Source of the DNA: Flavobacterium rakeshii
GTDB lineage: Bacteria; Bacteroidota; Bacteroidia; Flavobacteriales; Flavobacteriaceae
Direction: 5' to 3'
DNA: 64,000 nucleotides
Assembly: GCF_009741375.1 (NCBI RefSeq)
Contig: NZ_WOWP01000011.1
Coordinates: 186,001 to 250,000 of the forward strand
Under the pieces are notes generated by a model. It saw nothing but the letters and a program-made list of their open reading frames with translations, was not told the origin of the DNA and did no database searches. Below, piece by piece: positions 48,251 to 57,094 of this stretch (positions are counted from its first letter, which is position 1; each line of letters starts with the position of its first letter). The position numbers were made by a program, and so were the translations under genes.

Positions 48251-50992
48251 ATGAAACTTAAATTTTTAATTATCACACTATTTACCTTCGCTATGAGCTT
48301 CGCTCAAAACAAAGGTACAGTAACCGGTACTATTGCCGACAAAGACCTTAACAATGAACCCCTTCCTTTTGCAACAATACTTATAAAAGGAACACAAATT
48401 GGAACAAACACAGACGAAAACGGAAAGTATAAACTTTCTGTACCGGCAGGAAGCCACACTTTAATTATCGACTTTCTAGGTTATGAAGCTAAAGAAGTTC
48501 CTTTCACTGTTAAAGCAGGTGAAACAAAAACTATAAATGAAGCATTAGGTTCTACAAGCGTAGTACTTGAAGGCCTTGTTATGGAAACTACTATTAACCG
48601 TGAAAAAGAATCGGCACTTCTTGCTGAGCAGAAAAAAGCTGTTGTAATCAAACAGACTATTGGTGCACAGGAAATGTCAAGAAAAGGTGTTAGCGATGCC
48701 GAAGGTGCTGTAACAAAAATGACAGGTGTTACAAAACAACAGGGCGCTAAAAATGTATTTGTAAGAGGTCTTGGTGACCGTTATAACTCTACAACAATGA
48801 ACGGCATGCCTCTTCCTTCTGAAGATCCTGAATACAAAAACATCTCTCTGGACTTCTTTACATCAAACATCATCAAGAACATTGGAGTAAACAAAACCTT
48901 CGGATCAGATATTTATGGTGATGTAGGTGGCGCTAACATCGATATCGTTTCTAAAGAGCTTTCAGGCAACCAAGAACTTGAAGTTGGTATATCTTCAGGA
49001 TTCAACTCTCAAACTATAGGCGAAGACTTTCTTACACTTGACGGCGGTAACTGGCTTGGTACAGTAGATAAAAACCCGGGTGTAAATAATCTTAGTGTTT
49101 ACAGCTTTAAAAACAACATAAATACAAATCAACAGTCTAACCTAATTAATACCGGACTTAATGCTTCTTTTGGTAAAAGGTATGACTTTGAAAACAATGA
49201 TAGCTTTACTATGTATTTAGTTGGTGCATTTAACAACGATTATAAATACAGAGAAGGTAAAATAAGACAAACAACTAGCACAGGCCTGATTTTCCAGGAT
49301 CAGGATTATAAAAAATACACTTACAATGTTTCTCAAACATTAATGGGTAACTTTAAGTATAAAATGGAAAACTCTAACTCTATTTCATACAACTCCCTTT
49401 ACATACATTCAAACACGCAGTCTGTAGGTGATTATTTAGGACCTAATGCCTATGAAGAAGAAGGAGATATTGAATACCTTCGAAGACAACAGATGAACAA
49501 CAACAACCTATGGGTTAACCAGTTATTATCTGAATTTAAGTTAAATGAGAAAATAGACATTAACTTAGGCGCAGCTTACAACATGATAAGGACAAGTGAA
49601 CCGGATAGAAGAAGTAACAAATACTTATATAGAAATGGTACCTACAGCCCTTCTATAAACAGTGCCGGCGATAACGAACGTTATTTTGCAAATCTTAACG
49701 AAGATGATTTTGCAGGAAAAGCGGTTGCTACCTATAAATTTGAGAATGAATCGAAAAGCAAACTTGATTTAGGCTATAATTTCAGATATACAACTAGAGA
49801 TTTCTCCGCTATAATGTTTAACCATCGTTTTCCAACCCGTGTCCCTGTAGATATAAACAATGCAGATGGTTTATACAATCAGGAAAACATTGACAACGGT
49901 GTGTTTGAGTTACAAACAGGCAATGGTACAATGAACAGCCCAACAGTATTTGATCCTTTTACCTACAACGGCACCAGAACAATTAATGCTGCCCTAACAA
50001 CCTTTACCCATAACCTTAACGAAAACCTAGTATTAGTAGTAGGAGGGCGCTTTGAAAAAGTACTTCAGGAAGTGGAGTATGCCACAAATATTTCAAATAG
50101 CAACACCAACGGTATTGCACAGATAGACAAAAACTATTTCTTACCAAACTTAAACCTTAAGTACAGTCTAAACGAAAAAAATATTTTACGTTTAGCAGGT
50201 AGCATGTCATACACCTTGCCACAGTTTAAAGAAGTAGCTCCGTTTAAATACCAGGATGTAAGTTGGTCTAGTCAGGGTAATCCAAACCTTGTTCCTTCAG
50301 AAAACTATAATGCAGATATTAAATGGGAATTTTACCCTGATAACGATGAGATAATAGCTATAACAGGTTTCTATAAACATATTAAGAACCCTATAGCAAG
50401 ATCAGAGATACCTTCAGGTGGTAACACACTAACCTATCTTAACGTAGGTGGTTCTGCCGATGCAATGGGTATCGAGCTGGAAGCTAAAAAGAACATTTAC
50501 AAAGTAACATCTGAAGAAACAGGCAAAGAAACTGTTTTATCTGCTGGCGCAAACATTTCATACCTTTATACAAAACAGGATCTTGACGAAGAACTTCCAC
50601 AGTTTACAAACAGCATCCTTTCAGGCGGTAAAGGTTACGACCAACTTCAGGGAGCTTCTCCTCTATTGATTAATGCCGATCTTACTTATAATGTAAAAAA
50701 TGAAAACTACAGCTTAACTTCATCTGTAGTAGTAAACTACTTTAGTGACAGGATTTACTCAATAGGTACAAGAGGTTTTGAAAACATTATTGAAAAGGGC
50801 ATTCCTACTCTTGACTTTGTTACACAAACATCATTAGGCAAGCATTTCGGTATAAGTCTTAAAGCAAAAAACCTTTTAAATCCTGACTTTAGATTAACAA
50901 GGGAATCTAACGGAGACGAAAATCCTGAGACAACCCTATCAAGCTACAAGCTTGGTCTTGACTTTAGCTTAGGATTGACCTATAAGTTTTAA
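48251..50992 (+). CDS. TonB-dependent outer-membrane receptor
   Basis: 913 residues. Signal peptide to about 20 (FAMSFAQNKG), a carboxypeptidase-regulatory-like domain (about 22-105, GTVTGTIADKDLNNEPLPF to FLGYEAKEV), plug (about 125-245, KQQGAKNVFVRGLGDRYNST and SDIYGDVGGANIDIVSKEL) and a barrel ending in LGLTYKF with the terminal Phe. It imports a ligand across the outer membrane with energy from TonB; the ligand is unknown. No SusD follows; instead a surface lipoprotein and a small T9SS protein. Regulation by the divergent PhoB-type regulator is likely. Confidence 0.94.
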   Translation: MKLKFLIITLFTFAMSFAQNKGTVTGTIADKDLNNEPLPFATILIKGTQIGTNTDENGKYKLSVPAGSHTLIIDFLGYEAKEVPFTVKAGETKTINEALGSTSVVLEGLVMETTINREKESALLAEQKKAVVIKQTIGAQEMSRKGVSDAEGAVTKMTGVTKQQGAKNVFVRGLGDRYNSTTMNGMPLPSEDPEYKNISLDFFTSNIIKNIGVNKTFGSDIYGDVGGANIDIVSKELSGNQELEVGISSGFNSQTIGEDFLTLDGGNWLGTVDKNPGVNNLSVYSFKNNINTNQQSNLINTGLNASFGKRYDFENNDSFTMYLVGAFNNDYKYREGKIRQTTSTGLIFQDQDYKKYTYNVSQTLMGNFKYKMENSNSISYNSLYIHSNTQSVGDYLGPNAYEEEGDIEYLRRQQMNNNNLWVNQLLSEFKLNEKIDINLGAAYNMIRTSEPDRRSNKYLYRNGTYSPSINSAGDNERYFANLNEDDFAGKAVATYKFENESKSKLDLGYNFRYTTRDFSAIMFNHRFPTRVPVDINNADGLYNQENIDNGVFELQTGNGTMNSPTVFDPFTYNGTRTINAALTTFTHNLNENLVLVVGGRFEKVLQEVEYATNISNSNTNGIAQIDKNYFLPNLNLKYSLNEKNILRLAGSMSYTLPQFKEVAPFKYQDVSWSSQGNPNLVPSENYNADIKWEFYPDNDEIIAITGFYKHIKNPIARSEIPSGGNTLTYLNVGGSADAMGIELEAKKNIYKVTSEETGKETVLSAGANISYLYTKQDLDEELPQFTNSILSGGKGYDQLQGASPLLINADLTYNVKNENYSLTSSVVVNYFSDRIYSIGTRGFENIIEKGIPTLDFVTQTSLGKHFGISLKAKNLLNPDFRLTRESNGDENPETTLSSYKLGLDFSLGLTYKF

Positions 50993-51101
50993 CAGTAACT
51001 TAATGTTAAGCAAATATTTATGTTAACTACCCTTAGTTCTTTTGCATCAGAAATAAAAACTAAGCACAATTAAACGAGTAAACACAATTAATAATAGACA
51101 A

Positions 51102-52268
51102 ATGAAATCAAAATTTTTATCAATGCTTGCTGTTGCAGCATTAGTTTTAGCAAGCTGCTCAAGTGATGACGATTCAGCAACTCCTACTCCTACACCGGTT
51201 GACACAAACCTTACAGGTAACCTTACTGAAGATTTAACTCTTGATGCTTCTCTAGAATATAAGCTAACAGGTGCTTTTATCGTAAAAGACGGCGCTACTT
51301 TAACAATTCCTGCAGGAACTACAATTAAAGCCGTTGCCGGAGGTACTAACGTATATCTTCTTGTAGAAAGAGGTGGTAAAATTATCGCTGATGGTGATGC
51401 TCAAAATCCAATCAAATTTACTTCAGATGCTTCAGCTCCTGTAGCTGGTGACTGGGGTGGTGTTATTATCAATGGTAGAGCTCCTCTAAGCCGTCAGGAC
51501 GGAACAAACAGTGAGGCTGCTACAGAAATTAATAACGCATTCCTATTTGGTGGAGACAACGTTGCTGACAACTCAGGTATCCTTGACTATGTAATCATTG
51601 AGTACACTGGTGCCAGAATTGATGATGAGTCTGAGCACAACGGTTTAACACTTAACGGTGTTGGTAACGGTACTCAAATCAGCAACATCTTCCTTACTTA
51701 CGGTGATGATGATGCTATCGAGTTCTTTGGTGGTACTGTAAATGTAAACAACATCCTTGTTGTTAACTGTACTGACGATATGTTTGACTTTACTCAGGGT
51801 TATAAAGGTACTATCACTAACGCTTACGGTATCCGTGAAGCTGGTTACACTGCTGTAACTGTTGACCCAAGAGGTGTTGAGGCAGATGGTAACCTTGATG
51901 GTAACTCTCCAACAGACATTAACCAGTCTGATTTCGTAATCAACGGTATTACAATCATTAACAATGCTCCTGGTGCTGAAGCTACAATGCAGGATGTATT
52001 TAAAATCAGAAGAGGTGCTAAAGCTACTATCCTTAACGGATATGCTAAATTTGGTACTGGTGTAACTGCTGGTGACTTTATCGACTTAACTGACTCAAAA
52101 GGTCCTGCTGAAGATGGTACTGCCTTTACAGTAACCAGAGATGCTGCTAACGGTCTTGGTGAAGCCGCTATTAAAAACACTCCAACTGACAGCGCTACAA
52201 TTACAGAAAACGGTACTCAAACAGGTGCTAACTCTTCTGTATTCGCTTGGACTGGCTACGCTTTCTAA
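51102..52268 (+). CDS. Lipoprotein, beta-helix-like, partner of the TonB receptor
   Basis: 388 residues. Lipobox VLASCSSDDD (Cys about 19), a Thr/Pro linker, then an almost continuous series of short beta rungs (TLTIPAGTTIKAVAGGTNVY, FTSDASAPVAGDWGGVIING, YGDDDAIEFFGGTVNVNNIL) compatible with a right-handed parallel beta-helix. Codons are strongly biased to GGT, GCT and AAC, suggesting high expression. It starts 109 bp after the receptor stop. Probably surface exposed and cooperating with the receptor in ligand capture; no enzymatic motif is seen. Confidence 0.75.
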   Translation: MKSKFLSMLAVAALVLASCSSDDDSATPTPTPVDTNLTGNLTEDLTLDASLEYKLTGAFIVKDGATLTIPAGTTIKAVAGGTNVYLLVERGGKIIADGDAQNPIKFTSDASAPVAGDWGGVIINGRAPLSRQDGTNSEAATEINNAFLFGGDNVADNSGILDYVIIEYTGARIDDESEHNGLTLNGVGNGTQISNIFLTYGDDDAIEFFGGTVNVNNILVVNCTDDMFDFTQGYKGTITNAYGIREAGYTAVTVDPRGVEADGNLDGNSPTDINQSDFVINGITIINNAPGAEATMQDVFKIRRGAKATILNGYAKFGTGVTAGDFIDLTDSKGPAEDGTAFTVTRDAANGLGEAAIKNTPTDSATITENGTQTGANSSVFAWTGYAF

Positions 52269-52295
52269 TCCGAACTACAATAAAATATTATTAAG

Positions 52296-52327
52296 AATAC
52301 CCCTCCAAAAAGAGGGGTATTTTTTTG
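52296..52327 (+). terminator. Terminator after the lipoprotein gene
   Basis: AATACCCCTC and GAGGGGTATT around an A-rich loop, then seven T. It separates the lipoprotein from the small T9SS gene, allowing partial read-through. Confidence 0.88.
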
Positions 52328-52377
52328 GTATGATATTTGAAATTAATTTTATATCTTTACATAATCAAAAGTCATAA

Positions 52378-52722
52378 ATGAAGAAAAACTACTTTTATAT
52401 TACTTTATTGTTCTTTTTCCTTTTTTCCTTTGCCGCAGTAGCTCAGGAGAATAAAGGGAATCTAACTGCACAGCAAGTACAGCAGGAGAGCATAGAAGGT
52501 TTGAACATCTACCCTAACCCGGTAAGTTCAGACAGGGTTTATATTACCTCTAAGTCATCTCAAAGCAAAGAGGTAGAAATTTTTGACGTACTGGGCAAGA
52601 AAATTCTTCACACAACCATTACAGGTAAAGAGCTTAATATATCTAACCTTACTGCAGGCGTGTATATCATTAAGATTAAAGAAGGTGAAGCAACTGCAAC
52701 CAGAAAGCTGATAGTTAAATAA
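52378..52722 (+). CDS. Minimal T9SS protein: signal peptide plus sorting domain only
   Basis: 114 residues. Signal peptide about 1-22 (FLFSFAAVAQENK), a 20-residue Gln-rich spacer (LTAQQVQQESIEG) and a complete type A sorting domain (about 42-114: LNIYPNPVSSDRVYIT, VEIFDVLGKKILHTTITGKE, GVYIIKIKEGEATATRKLIV). There is no cargo between them. T9SS normally removes this domain from a larger cargo, so the role here must differ, for example as an anchor, regulator or secreted peptide. It follows the receptor and lipoprotein genes in the same direction. Confidence 0.85.
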   Translation: MKKNYFYITLLFFFLFSFAAVAQENKGNLTAQQVQQESIEGLNIYPNPVSSDRVYITSKSSQSKEVEIFDVLGKKILHTTITGKELNISNLTAGVYIIKIKEGEATATRKLIVK

Positions 52723-52745
52723 CGATATTTAAATTAATAACATTT

Positions 52746-52774
52746 AAAGCACTGCAACAGCGGTGCTTTTTTAT
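52746..52774 (+). terminator. Terminator after the small T9SS gene
   Basis: AAAGCAC and GTGCTTT outer arms with an imperfect inner stem, followed by a T run. Confidence 0.75.
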
Positions 52775-52777
52775 TTG

Positions 52778-52785
52778 TACTTTTG
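52778..52785 (+). promoter_or_regulatory. -7 promoter element of the LuxE-like gene
   Basis: TACTTTTG (exact TAnnTTTG), 16 bp before the TTG start at 52802 and directly after the previous terminator. Confidence 0.5.
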
Positions 52786-52801
52786 ACAAAACTTTTACCC
52801 A

Positions 52802-53782
52802 TTGCTTACCCCAAACGATATATTTACAATAGCATCAAAAAAGGAGTTTGAAAAAACAACCCTTAAAGTATTCAGGCATCAGTTTGACAACAATGCCGTA
52901 TACCGTAACTTTTGTGAACTACTGGGAAAAGACAAGCAAAACGTAAAAGCTATTAAAGACATTCCTTTCCTACCTATACAGTTTTTTAAAACCCACGAAG
53001 TTCTTAGCAGTACAGATGATGTACAGATAACCTTTACCAGTAGCGGAACTACCGGAATGACTACCAGCAGGCATCTTGTTACCGATTTAACCTATTATGA
53101 AGACAGTTTCAGGTTGGCCTTCTCACAGTTTTACGGCAACATTGAAGATTATGCCGTACTGGCACTGCTACCATCGTACCTGGAACGTGAAGGATCGTCG
53201 CTTATTTACATGGTTGAAGACCTTATAGAACGCTCCAATAATCCCGACAGTGGTTTTTATTTACACAACTACAACGAGCTTATAAAAAAACTTACCGAAC
53301 TGGAAAGCAACGGACAAAACGTATTACTTATAGGTGTAACCTATGCACTGCTGGATCTTACCGAAATGCAACCGTTTAACCTTAAGAATACTATTATTAT
53401 GGAAACGGGAGGCATGAAAGGTAAACGCCGTGAAATGATACGCGAAGAACTTCACGAAATACTTAGTAATGGCTTTGGAGTTGGCAAAATCCATTCGGAA
53501 TACGGAATGACCGAACTGCTTTCACAAGCCTATTCTTTAGGTGACGGTATTTTTGAATGTCCGCCCTGGATGGATATCCTTATACGCGATACTGAAGATG
53601 CTCTTACTTATGTGGATACCGGAAAAACCGGAGGTATAAACGTGATAGACCTTGCTAACATTAACTCCTGCTCCTTTATCGCCACGCAGGATTTAGGTAA
53701 AAAATACCCTAACCAGTCGTTTGAAGTACTGGGGCGTTTTGACAATTCAGACATAAGAGGCTGTAACCTTATGGTACTTTAA
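52802..53782 (+). CDS. LuxE-like acyl-protein synthetase/acyl-activating enzyme
   Basis: 326 residues from TTG at 52802; an in-frame stop is 18 bp upstream and no ATG occurs in the family-like N-terminus, so TTG is the only plausible start. Adenylate-forming motif TFTSSGTTGMTTSRHLV (about 80-96), ETGGMKGKRREMIREEL and HSEYGMTELLSQAY are the pattern of LuxE-family enzymes, which activate a fatty acid as acyl-AMP and hold it on a Cys. No lux genes are nearby, so its product likely feeds a lipid or surface glycan pathway. Confidence 0.85.
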   Translation: MLTPNDIFTIASKKEFEKTTLKVFRHQFDNNAVYRNFCELLGKDKQNVKAIKDIPFLPIQFFKTHEVLSSTDDVQITFTSSGTTGMTTSRHLVTDLTYYEDSFRLAFSQFYGNIEDYAVLALLPSYLEREGSSLIYMVEDLIERSNNPDSGFYLHNYNELIKKLTELESNGQNVLLIGVTYALLDLTEMQPFNLKNTIIMETGGMKGKRREMIREELHEILSNGFGVGKIHSEYGMTELLSQAYSLGDGIFECPPWMDILIRDTEDALTYVDTGKTGGINVIDLANINSCSFIATQDLGKKYPNQSFEVLGRFDNSDIRGCNLMVL

Positions 53783-53836
53783 CATAGTGTTGCACAGATA
53801 ATCGTATCTTTACCGCTACGCAAATCTATTATCTAT

Positions 53837-55477
53837 ATGTTTAAAAGAGTACTTTACACCATGCTGGCAATGCTGGCGCTAACCTCTTGCGGCAAAAAGA
53901 AAGAAGCACAAACAGCCCAAACCGAGCCGCAAAAACCAAACATTATTTTCATAATGACCGACGACCATGCCTTACAGGCCATAAGCGCATACGGTCACCC
54001 TATAAGTCAGCTTGCAAAAACACCAAACATTGACCGCCTGGCTCAAAACGGCGCATTGTTTACCAACAACTTCTGCACTAACTCCCTTTGCGGCCCCAGC
54101 CGTGCTACTATCCTGACCGGAAAATTCAGTCATTTAAACGGTTTCAGAATGAACGGAGACAAATTTGATAACAATCAGCCTACTTTACCTAAATACCTGC
54201 AACAGGCAGGCTATAAAACAGCCATAATAGGCAAGTGGCACTTATCGGGCACTCCTACAGGATTTGATTACTGGGACATATTAAACGATCAGGGTAATTA
54301 TTACAATCCGCAGTTTATAAAACAACAGGACACCACCGTTACCGAAGGCTATGCAACCGATTTGATTACCGATAAAAGTATCGACTGGATAAACCAGAAC
54401 AAAAACGGAGACAAACCATTTTTTATCATGGTTCACCACAAGGCACCACACCGCAACTGGATGCCTGCCTTACGTCACGTTAATATGTATGACACGGTTC
54501 ATTTCCCGTTACCGGATACTTATTTCTCCAAACACGAAGGTCAGCTTGCCGCACAACAACAACTCATGACGGTTTATGACGACATGTACGAAGGTCACGA
54601 TCTGAAACTTACCAAAAAAGAAGGCAGTCCCGAACCGGCACACAACCCGTGGACTACTGATTTTGACCGTATGACTCCCGAACAGCGAAAAATATGGGAT
54701 AATGCCTATCAGGCAAAAAACGATGCTTTCCACAGGGCTAACCTGCACGGTAAAGAACTGGCAGAATACAAATATCAACGCTATGTTCAGGATTACCTAG
54801 CTACTATAGCATCGGTAGATGAAGGAGTAGGTAAAATACTGGATTATCTGGATGCAAACGGACTTACCGAAAATACCATAGTGGTATACACATCAGACCA
54901 AGGATTTTACATGGGTGAAAACGGATGGTTTGACAAACGTTTTATGTACGACATTTCCATGAAGCAACCGCTACTTATACAATACCCTCCCAAAATCCAA
55001 AAAGAATCGGTAATACCTGCCATGACACAAAACCTCGACTTTGCAGCGACACTTTTAGATTATGCCGGAGCTACTATACCCGATGATTTCCAGGGACAGT
55101 CCATCAAGCCTATTTTAGACAACAAGGTAAACCCCGATGACTTTAGAGATGCACTCTACTATCATTACTACGACTTCCCTGCCTTCCACATGGTAAAAAG
55201 ACATTATGGCGTAAGGACAAAACGCTACAAGCTTATCCATTTTTATGACGACATTGACGCATGGGAAATGTATGACCTTAAAACCGACCCTGAAGAGCAG
55301 CACAACCTGTATGACGATCCAAATTATACCGACATACAAAAACAGCTACACAAAAGACTAAAAGAATTACAAAAACAGTACAAAGTAACCGATGAGGAGT
55401 TTAAAACAACTCCAAAGGAAAGAGTTGAAAAAACATACGAGAATTTCAGGAAGCTTAGAGGCACTCCAATGAACTAA
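53837..55477 (+). CDS. Sulfatase lipoprotein
   Basis: 546 residues. Lipobox ALTSCGKK (Cys about 19). Sulfatase N-terminal domain with metal acids in IFIMTDDHALQ, the formylglycine site NSLCGPSRATILTGK (C-x-P-S-R type), GKWHLSG and later HHKAPHRNW and YTSDQGFYMGENGWFDKRF. The Cys must be oxidised by a formylglycine-generating enzyme or anSME encoded elsewhere. Probably acts on sulfated glycans outside the inner membrane. It stands alone, with no polysaccharide locus around it. Confidence 0.93.
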   Translation: MFKRVLYTMLAMLALTSCGKKKEAQTAQTEPQKPNIIFIMTDDHALQAISAYGHPISQLAKTPNIDRLAQNGALFTNNFCTNSLCGPSRATILTGKFSHLNGFRMNGDKFDNNQPTLPKYLQQAGYKTAIIGKWHLSGTPTGFDYWDILNDQGNYYNPQFIKQQDTTVTEGYATDLITDKSIDWINQNKNGDKPFFIMVHHKAPHRNWMPALRHVNMYDTVHFPLPDTYFSKHEGQLAAQQQLMTVYDDMYEGHDLKLTKKEGSPEPAHNPWTTDFDRMTPEQRKIWDNAYQAKNDAFHRANLHGKELAEYKYQRYVQDYLATIASVDEGVGKILDYLDANGLTENTIVVYTSDQGFYMGENGWFDKRFMYDISMKQPLLIQYPPKIQKESVIPAMTQNLDFAATLLDYAGATIPDDFQGQSIKPILDNKVNPDDFRDALYYHYYDFPAFHMVKRHYGVRTKRYKLIHFYDDIDAWEMYDLKTDPEEQHNLYDDPNYTDIQKQLHKRLKELQKQYKVTDEEFKTTPKERVEKTYENFRKLRGTPMN

Positions 55478-55507
55478 AAAAAACGGCTCAATGAGCCGTT
55501 TTTTTTA
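55476..55507 (+). terminator. Terminator of the sulfatase gene
   Basis: ACGGCTCAATGAGCCGT hairpin with A run before and eight T after; it overlaps the stop codon region. Confidence 0.9.
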
Positions 55508-55517
55508 TAGTATTCCT

Positions 55518-55604
55518 GTCATTTCGATACGCAATAGAATGAAGTGAGAAATCTTATCTGATAATTAAGATTCCTCTATTCCGCTGCGCTACAATCGGAA
55601 TGAC
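55518..55604. repeat. Dispersed palindromic repeat element, copy B
   Basis: The left half starts GTCATTTCGATACG and reaches GAAGTGAGAAATCTTA; the right half, read on the minus strand, starts GTCATTCCGATTGTAGCGCA and reaches GAGGAATCTTA. So it is an inverted pair of the same family as 9805-9881, better preserved. It sits between two terminators. Confidence 0.75.
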
Positions 55605-55619
55605 AAAACTATTTCAAAC

Positions 55620-55651
55620 AAAAAAAGCCGCTCAATGAGCGGCTTTTTTAT
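55620..55651 (-). terminator. Terminator of tyrS
   Basis: AAAAAAGCCGCTCAATGAGC with GGCTTTTTT makes an 8-bp stem with an AAT loop; A and T runs on both sides make it bidirectional. Confidence 0.9.
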
Positions 55652-55665
55652 AGATGTATTTTAAA

Positions 55666-56967
55666 CTAGTCCTCAACTGAAACTACAAAGTTCTTTTTCT
55701 TACCAAAAGAAACAAGTATATACTTATCAAAAAGTAAATCGGCTGCACTTAAAGCATAAGTCTCATCAACCTTAACTTTATTTATAGCAACAGCATTAGC
55801 CGCTAATGATTTCCTCGCCTCTTTTCTTGAAGGGAATATACCGGTAAGATCACTCAACACCACAACTATATCCTCACCTTCTGTAAGTACAGATTTTTTA
55901 ACCGGAGTTGTAAAGAATTCCCCAAAAATATCGGTAAAGAATTCCTCACTCTCGGCTTCAATCGCAGCTTTGTCATAGTTAGAGAAAACAAATTCGGCTT
56001 TCTTAACCGCATCCTCATACGCTTCCTGCGAATGAACAAACACCGTTACTTCCTGCGCCAGTTTCTTCTGTAAAGCTCTTAGGTGCGGAGCCTGTTTATG
56101 CTCTTCAACTAACTGCTCAATTTCAGCCTGCTCAATGAATGTAAATATCTTAATATACTTTTCTGCATCAGCATCACTGGTATTTAACCAGAACTGGTAG
56201 AATTTATAAACCGAAGTCTTATCGGCATCAAGCCATATGTTTCCGCCTTCAGATTTACCGAATTTAGAACCGTCTGCTTTAGTGATAAGCGGAGTAGTCA
56301 TAGCATAAGCCTTAGCTCCCTCGTCGTTCATTCTCCTAACAAGCTCTGCACCTGTAGTAATATTACCCCACTGGTCGCTACCGCCAAGCTGAAGCATACA
56401 GTTATAATGTTTGTGAAGGTGATAGAAATCGTAACCCTGTATTAACTGATAGGTAAATTCGGTAAACGACATACCTGATCCTGCCTCACCTGTAAGCCTC
56501 TTTTTAACCGAGTCTTTTGCCATCATGTAGTTAACGGTAATACGTTTACCCACATCACGCACAAACCCGATAAAAGAGAATTCCTTCATCCAGTCGTAGT
56601 TATTAACCAATACCGGAGCGTTTTCTTCTTTAGCATCAAAGTCAAGAAAACGGGAAAGCACTCTTTTAATTCCCTCAACATTTTTGTTTAATGCTTCCTC
56701 ATCAAGCAGGTTTCTTTCGTCACTCTTGCCCGACGGATCACCTATCATACCTGTAGCACCACCCACAAGCGCAATAGGCTTGTGTCCGCATTTGTGCAGG
56801 TGCACTAAAATAATAATAGGCACTAAACTACCAATGTGTAGCGAATCTGAAGTTGGATCAAAGCCAATATACGCCGTTGTAACCTCTTTACTCAGTTGTT
56901 CTTCGGTTCCGGGCATGATATCATGTATCATACCTCTCCATCTTAGCTCTTCTACAAAGTTCTTCAT
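55666..56967 (-). CDS. tyrS: Tyrosyl-tRNA synthetase
   Basis: 433 residues. Class I synthetase: HIGH-like SLHIGSLVPI (about 41-50), tyrosine pocket GGATGMIGDPSGK, GGSDQWGNI, and KMSKS-like KFGKSEGGN (about 235). C-terminal S4 domain about 365-433 (FPSRKEARKSLAANAVAI). It charges tRNA-Tyr. Promoter at 56988. Confidence 0.96.
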   Translation of the reverse strand: MKNFVEELRWRGMIHDIMPGTEEQLSKEVTTAYIGFDPTSDSLHIGSLVPIIILVHLHKCGHKPIALVGGATGMIGDPSGKSDERNLLDEEALNKNVEGIKRVLSRFLDFDAKEENAPVLVNNYDWMKEFSFIGFVRDVGKRITVNYMMAKDSVKKRLTGEAGSGMSFTEFTYQLIQGYDFYHLHKHYNCMLQLGGSDQWGNITTGAELVRRMNDEGAKAYAMTTPLITKADGSKFGKSEGGNIWLDADKTSVYKFYQFWLNTSDADAEKYIKIFTFIEQAEIEQLVEEHKQAPHLRALQKKLAQEVTVFVHSQEAYEDAVKKAEFVFSNYDKAAIEAESEEFFTDIFGEFFTTPVKKSVLTEGEDIVVVLSDLTGIFPSRKEARKSLAANAVAINKVKVDETYALSAADLLFDKYILVSFGKKKNFVVSVED

Positions 56968-56987
56968 ATCAAAAATTTAGTGAAGCA

Positions 56988-56995
56988 CAAAAATA
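56988..56995 (-). promoter_or_regulatory. -7 promoter element of tyrS
   Basis: Minus-strand TATTTTTG (exact TAnnTTTG), 20 bp before the ATG at 56967. Confidence 0.55.
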
Positions 56996-57082
56996 CAATG
57001 TACGGCGATAAAAATACACCTCGTTGTTTAAAAAAAGTGAATATTTATAATTAAGCCAATATAAAATACACCTATCAATGGT

Positions 57083-57090
57083 TATATTTG
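57083..57090 (+). promoter_or_regulatory. -7 promoter element adjoining the epimerase start
   Basis: TATATTTG (exact TAnnTTTG) ends only 4 bp before the ATG at 57095, so transcription would start at or next to the start codon, giving a leaderless mRNA. Confidence 0.5.
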
Positions 57091-57094
57091 TTAT

